From assembly GCF_001949145.1 (NCBI RefSeq), contig NW_019091355.1, positions 680,083 to 744,082 on the forward strand: 64,000 nt of DNA, read 5' to 3'. Made by a program: the position numbers and the translations under genes. This DNA comes from Acanthaster planci. Lineage: Eukaryota; Echinodermata; Asteroidea; Valvatida; Acanthasteridae. The notes beneath the pieces are model-generated. The model was not told the DNA's origin. It saw only the letters and a program-made list of their open reading frames with translations, and did no database searches. Positions 62,586-64,000 of this stretch are shown in pieces (positions within the stretch are counted from its first letter, which is position 1; each line of letters begins with the position of its first letter).

Positions 62586-64000
62586 CTGTAAAACATAAAT
62601 GATTATCGATCACGCCACTGTTATTTGAAAAAAATAGGCTGCACAACATGTTATAGCACAACAACACCAACGCACATGTAGACATGTTGCCAACGAGGAT
62701 GAACGCTTGTAATAAGTGGTAGGCAGTTCGTTTTGGCGAGCAGAATTGCAACTAGCCCTTACCGCGGTAGCACAACGCTCGTGGTCAAGTGGAACGCGCC
62801 CGTTAAAGGTCTCCTCAACCACTAGATGGCAAAGACTTGTCAAATGCAGGCGCTCGTCAAACTTCAGAACGAGACTACGGCGTCTTCTCTGATTAGTGTT
62901 TATCAAAGACAGTGGCGTAACTACTCTAAATTTCCGGGGGGCACCCGGCAATGCACACATTCTTACCACTGACCATAAATGTATATTAAATTATGAGCGA
63001 TTCACAATACAGTTTACCATCAAAAGCACATACTGAGGTAAAAACTGTTTTTTTCCAAGCACATTCTAAAAAGGTCGACATCTGCGCACAAACCATTTTC
63101 AATTTGAAGAACTCAACCATTATTTTACATGTGCAGTATGTATTGCAGTATGATTAGTCTTGGTTCCAAGACTTTCCAGTAGTTCATTCCGCGACATGAA
63201 GCATCACCAGACGAATTGCTCAAAGTAAAAAAAGAGCTTAAATAATATAATGCTCTCTGTATCCGCCCTGAGTTGAAGTGCACACTCAACGGCGAAAGAA
63301 AGACAGGCTGGTACGAAGTTTTCCAACTGGTTTCTGCACGCGTTCGGCGCACACGCAAAGACAGTTTAAATTCAATGCCCGTACTCAGCGTTCCCAGCGT
63401 TGGTACCATTTATCGCCATCCGGTTGGTAAGTGACTTCGTCACAAAGGCGGACGCGCCACGATTTGCGGGCTCCCATTGGACGATCGCTGAAGTTGCGCG
63501 TTAACGTCCGGTTCCATGGTTCCATGTAAGCGGCGATCGGTGCATGTAACTCTGTGCAGTGCATGTGCAGTGGGCGTGGTTTAAACTGAAGTGACGTCGC
63601 GCTTACGAACCGGATAGGTTCATCACTGAAGCAGTGACGATCTAATTTCACAAGGAATGACGTACTAAAAATCCAGTTGGCCCGTCCTCCACAGTACAGA
63701 GGCGCTATCATTAGTTAACATCACTACTTAAGCCATGCCCACCTTTGTTTCGACACCCTAGCGGTAGCCTGGGCGTTACCTTTAAGTAAGACTGATGCAA
63801 TACAACTTAGTGCAACCGCCATAGTGTACATGTAATTATAATACTGATATTAAGCCGTGTCCGAATTACCCATGCAATGACTGGGAAGAACACGCTAGTC
63901 CACGTAGAACGGATATACCGGCTAACTGACGGCTTCCATAGGCGCATGTGCAGTTTCAGCCACAGCCAGATAAAATTCAGGTATCTTGATACCTGTTGTA
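62586..64000. other. part of receptor copy 2 first intron, no exon seen
   Basis: Sequence upstream of exon 2 of the partial receptor. I searched both strands for TM1-TM4 words (NLAVAD, DRY context) and found none. A dispersed-repeat copy starts near 63854 (GCCGTGTCCGAATTACC). A minus-strand open frame near 63.4-63.7 kb has no domain. Confidence 0.5.
63854..63960 (+). repeat. GCCGTGTCCGAAT dispersed repeat copy
   Basis: Starts GCCGTGTCCGAATTACC, like the copies at 15513-15538 (minus), 37636 and 39011. The right border is uncertain. Confidence 0.4.

Noticed and set aside
63385-63711. 108-codon minus-strand frame considered as receptor copy 2 exon 1
   Set aside because: It has no transmembrane segments and none of the TM1-TM4 motifs, so it is not the missing exon.

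Overview
This is a stretch of animal nuclear DNA. Introns have canonical GT/AG borders, there are no operons, transposon remnants are scattered throughout, and one 610-base assembly gap lies at 3588-4197. The gene content (a germ cell-less orthologue, a Nodal-type TGF-beta ligand, and two tachykinin-type neuropeptide receptors) suggests an invertebrate deuterostome such as an echinoderm, hemichordate or amphioxus. Nodal also exists in spiralians, so the phylum is an inference.

Layout. At 2291-9532 (minus) lies a 16-exon germ cell-less (gmcl1) gene. I could place 15 exons and join them in frame; exon 13 is lost in the assembly gap. Upstream of it, in head-to-head orientation with about 1.9 kb between start codons, is a two-exon nodal gene at 11417-14283 (plus). 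The next 31 kb (14284-45129) contains no gene I can recognise. It holds AT-rich unique sequence, several MITE-like foldbacks, degenerate tRNA-derived SINEs and a few unexplained open stretches. At 45130-51699 (plus) is a complete four-exon tachykinin-receptor-like GPCR. Its first intron carries a long foldback transposon and the 3' end of a non-LTR retrotransposon. At 59761-62585 and continuing past the window edge (minus) is a second receptor of the same family, tail-to-tail with the first; the shared internal exons have identical lengths (151 and 197 nt). Between the two receptors, at 57297-57767 (plus), is a GC-rich, apparently single-exon ORF of unknown function that ends in a candidate PP1-docking motif.

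How the genes relate. They do not form a pathway unit. gmcl1 is probably a CUL3 adaptor (BTB/BACK type), nodal is a secreted morphogen, and the two receptors are a local inverted duplication. The features most worth following up are the short shared gmcl1/nodal intergenic region with Smad-like motifs, the inverted receptor pair, the orphan RVxF ORF, and several cleanly bounded MITEs. I did not find anything that is clearly a new biological system.
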